DNA of 64,000 nucleotides from Prunella strophiata. Taxonomy: Eukaryota; Chordata; Aves; Passeriformes; Prunellidae. This document shows positions 62,738 through 64,000 of this stretch, piece by piece; position 1 is the stretch's first letter, and every line of letters begins with the position of its first letter. The notes under the pieces were generated by a model. That model saw nothing but the letters and a program-made list of their open reading frames with translations, was not told the origin of the DNA and searched no databases. The stretch is taken from the NCBI GenBank assembly GCA_036583965.1, contig JAZBQD010000019.1:1546150-1610149 (forward strand), written 5' to 3'. Both the position numbers and the translations under genes were made by a program.

Positions 62738-64000
62738 ACTGCAGCATTCCATGCACTGCACCCTGCAGCATTGCGGGCACTGCACCCTGCAGCAGTCCAG
62801 GCACTGCACCCTGCAGCATTCCGGGCACTGCACCCTGCAGCAGTCCAGGCACTGCACCCTGCAGCAATCTGGGCACTGCAGCATTCCAGGCACTGCACCC
62901 TGCAGCATTGCGGGCACTGCACCCTGCAGCATTCTGGGCACTGCAGCATTCCAGGCACTGCACCCTGCAGCATTCCAGGCACTGCACCTGCAGCATTCTG
63001 GGCACTGCACCCTGCAGCATTGCGGGCACTGCACCCTGCAGCATTGCGGGCACTGCACCCTGCAGCAATCTGGGCACTGCAGCATTCCAGGCACTGCACC
63101 CTGCAGCATTGCGGGCACTGCACCCTGCAGCATTCCATGCACTGCACCCTGCAGCAATCTGGGCACTGCAGCATTCCAGGCACTGCACCTGCAGCATTCT
63201 GGGCACTGCACCCTGCAGCATTGCGGGCACTGCACCCTGCAGCATTCCAGGCACTGCACCCTGCAGCATTCCGGGCACTGCACCCCATGGCATTCCGGGC
63301 ACTGCACCCTGCAGCATTCCATGCACTGCACCCCATGGCATTCCATGCACTGCACCCTGCAGCATTCCATGCACTGCACCCTGCAGCATTCCATGCACTG
63401 CACCCTGCAGCATTCCGGGCACTGCACCCCATGGCATTCCATGCACTGCACCCTGCAGCATTCCGGGCACTGCACCCTGCAGCATTCCAGGCACTGCACC
63501 CTGCAGCATTCCATGCACTGCACCCCATGGCATTCCTGGCACTGCACCCTGCAGCATTCCGGGCACTGCACCCCATGGCATTCCGGGCACTGCACCCTGC
63601 AGCATTCCGGGCACTGCACCCTGCAGCAGTCCAGGCACTGCACCCTGCAGCATTGCGGGCACTGCACCCTGCAGCAATCTGGGCACTGCAACCCTGCAGC
63701 ATTCCAGGCACTGCACCCTGCAGCATTCCGGCACTGCACCCTGCAGCAATCTGGGCACTGCAACCCTGCAGCATTCCAGGCACTGCACCCTGCAGCATTG
63801 CGGGCACTGCACCCTGCAGCATTCCATGCACTGCACCCTGCAGCATTGCGGGCACTGCACCCCATGGCATTCCGGGCACTGCACCCTGCAGCATTCCGGG
63901 CACTGCACCCTGCAGCATTCCGGGCACTGCACCCTGCAGCATTCTGGGCACTGCACCCTGCAGCATTCTGGGCACTGCAGCATTCCATGCACTGCACCCT
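62738..64000. repeat. 24-bp minisatellite (GCACTGCACCCTGCAGCATT + CCGG), truncated by the window end
   Basis: 24-bp units GCACTGCACCCTGCAGCATT plus CCGG/CCAG/CCAT/GCGG/CTGG. A second class replaces CTGCAGC by CATGGC (CCCCATGGCATTCC). 17-bp units lack CCCTGCA, consistent with deletion between the two CTGCA direct repeats. It begins 36 bp after the 16-bp array. The 24-bp period gives 8-residue Cys/Ala-rich pseudo-repeats on the minus strand, not a protein. Confidence 0.97.

Noticed and set aside
62665..63997. Cys/Ala-rich minus-strand proteins of ~435 residues resembling keratin-associated or metallothionein-like proteins
   Set aside because: All three minus frames are open because the 24-bp unit lacks stops. 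No signal, splice site or family motif.

Overview
This is bird genomic DNA, most likely from a passerine. The evidence is the dead interspersed repeats. At least nine fragments have the layout of the 3' end of chicken repeat 1 (CR1) LINEs: the tail with GGTCCCTTCC or GGTCTCTTCCAACC, then short ATTCTGTG-like terminal repeats. Two further segments resemble avian endogenous-retrovirus LTRs. I found no protein-coding exon, RNA gene or CRISPR array that I can support. The very long open reading frames are all stop-free translations of tandem repeats.

The window is dominated by tandem repeats. By my own addition of spans, about 35 kb of the roughly 63 kb of resolved sequence is tandem array, in some twenty arrays with mostly unrelated units. 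In order: an ATGGG pentamer (1-572); 20-bp and 10-12-bp minisatellites (4.6-5.0 kb); a 1,924-nt uninterrupted poly(C) tract (5675-7598); an octamer CACAGAAT array growing out of a CR1 tail (7.6-10.6 kb); a 20-bp array (10.7-17.0 kb); a 24-bp array (18.9-19.65 kb); an 11-bp array (19.9-20.7 kb); a 28/29-bp array (20.7-23.2 kb); a 500-N gap beside an 18-bp pyrimidine-rich repeat; a 38-bp array (25.6-27.0 kb); a 19/23-bp mosaic array (28.0-30.6 kb) joined directly to a 53-bp array (30.6-33.6 kb); a 15/16-bp array enclosing a 2.5-kb G-rich 9-bp array (35.1-38.7 kb); a second 9-bp array (39.0-39.7 kb); an ATGGG/CCATGGGATGG array (41.2-43.3 kb); 56-, 14-, 43-, 32- and 30-bp arrays (47-55 kb); a second 500-N gap; a 16-bp array (60.7-62.7 kb); and a 24-bp array that runs off the window end (62.7-64.0 kb).

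Between arrays lie unique segments of 0.3-4 kb. Some are GC-rich and featureless. Others are AT-rich with several TAATTA-type motifs (near 2.3, 3.1, 17.9, 34.6, 43.8, 48.1, 58.9 and 59.7 kb) and could be conserved non-coding elements in an intron or gene desert. That is inference, because conservation cannot be seen from one sequence.

The most interesting pattern is that several arrays appear to have been born inside CR1 copies. The octamer array is an expanded CR1 3' tail. Two separate ATGGG arrays both end at the same CR1 tail position. The 53-bp unit shares an exact 20-mer with a CR1 copy elsewhere in the window. A 32-bp array lies inside an LTR-like segment. The window therefore looks like a minisatellite nursery seeded by retroelements. 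Extreme array density of this kind suggests a microchromosome or subtelomeric position (inference).
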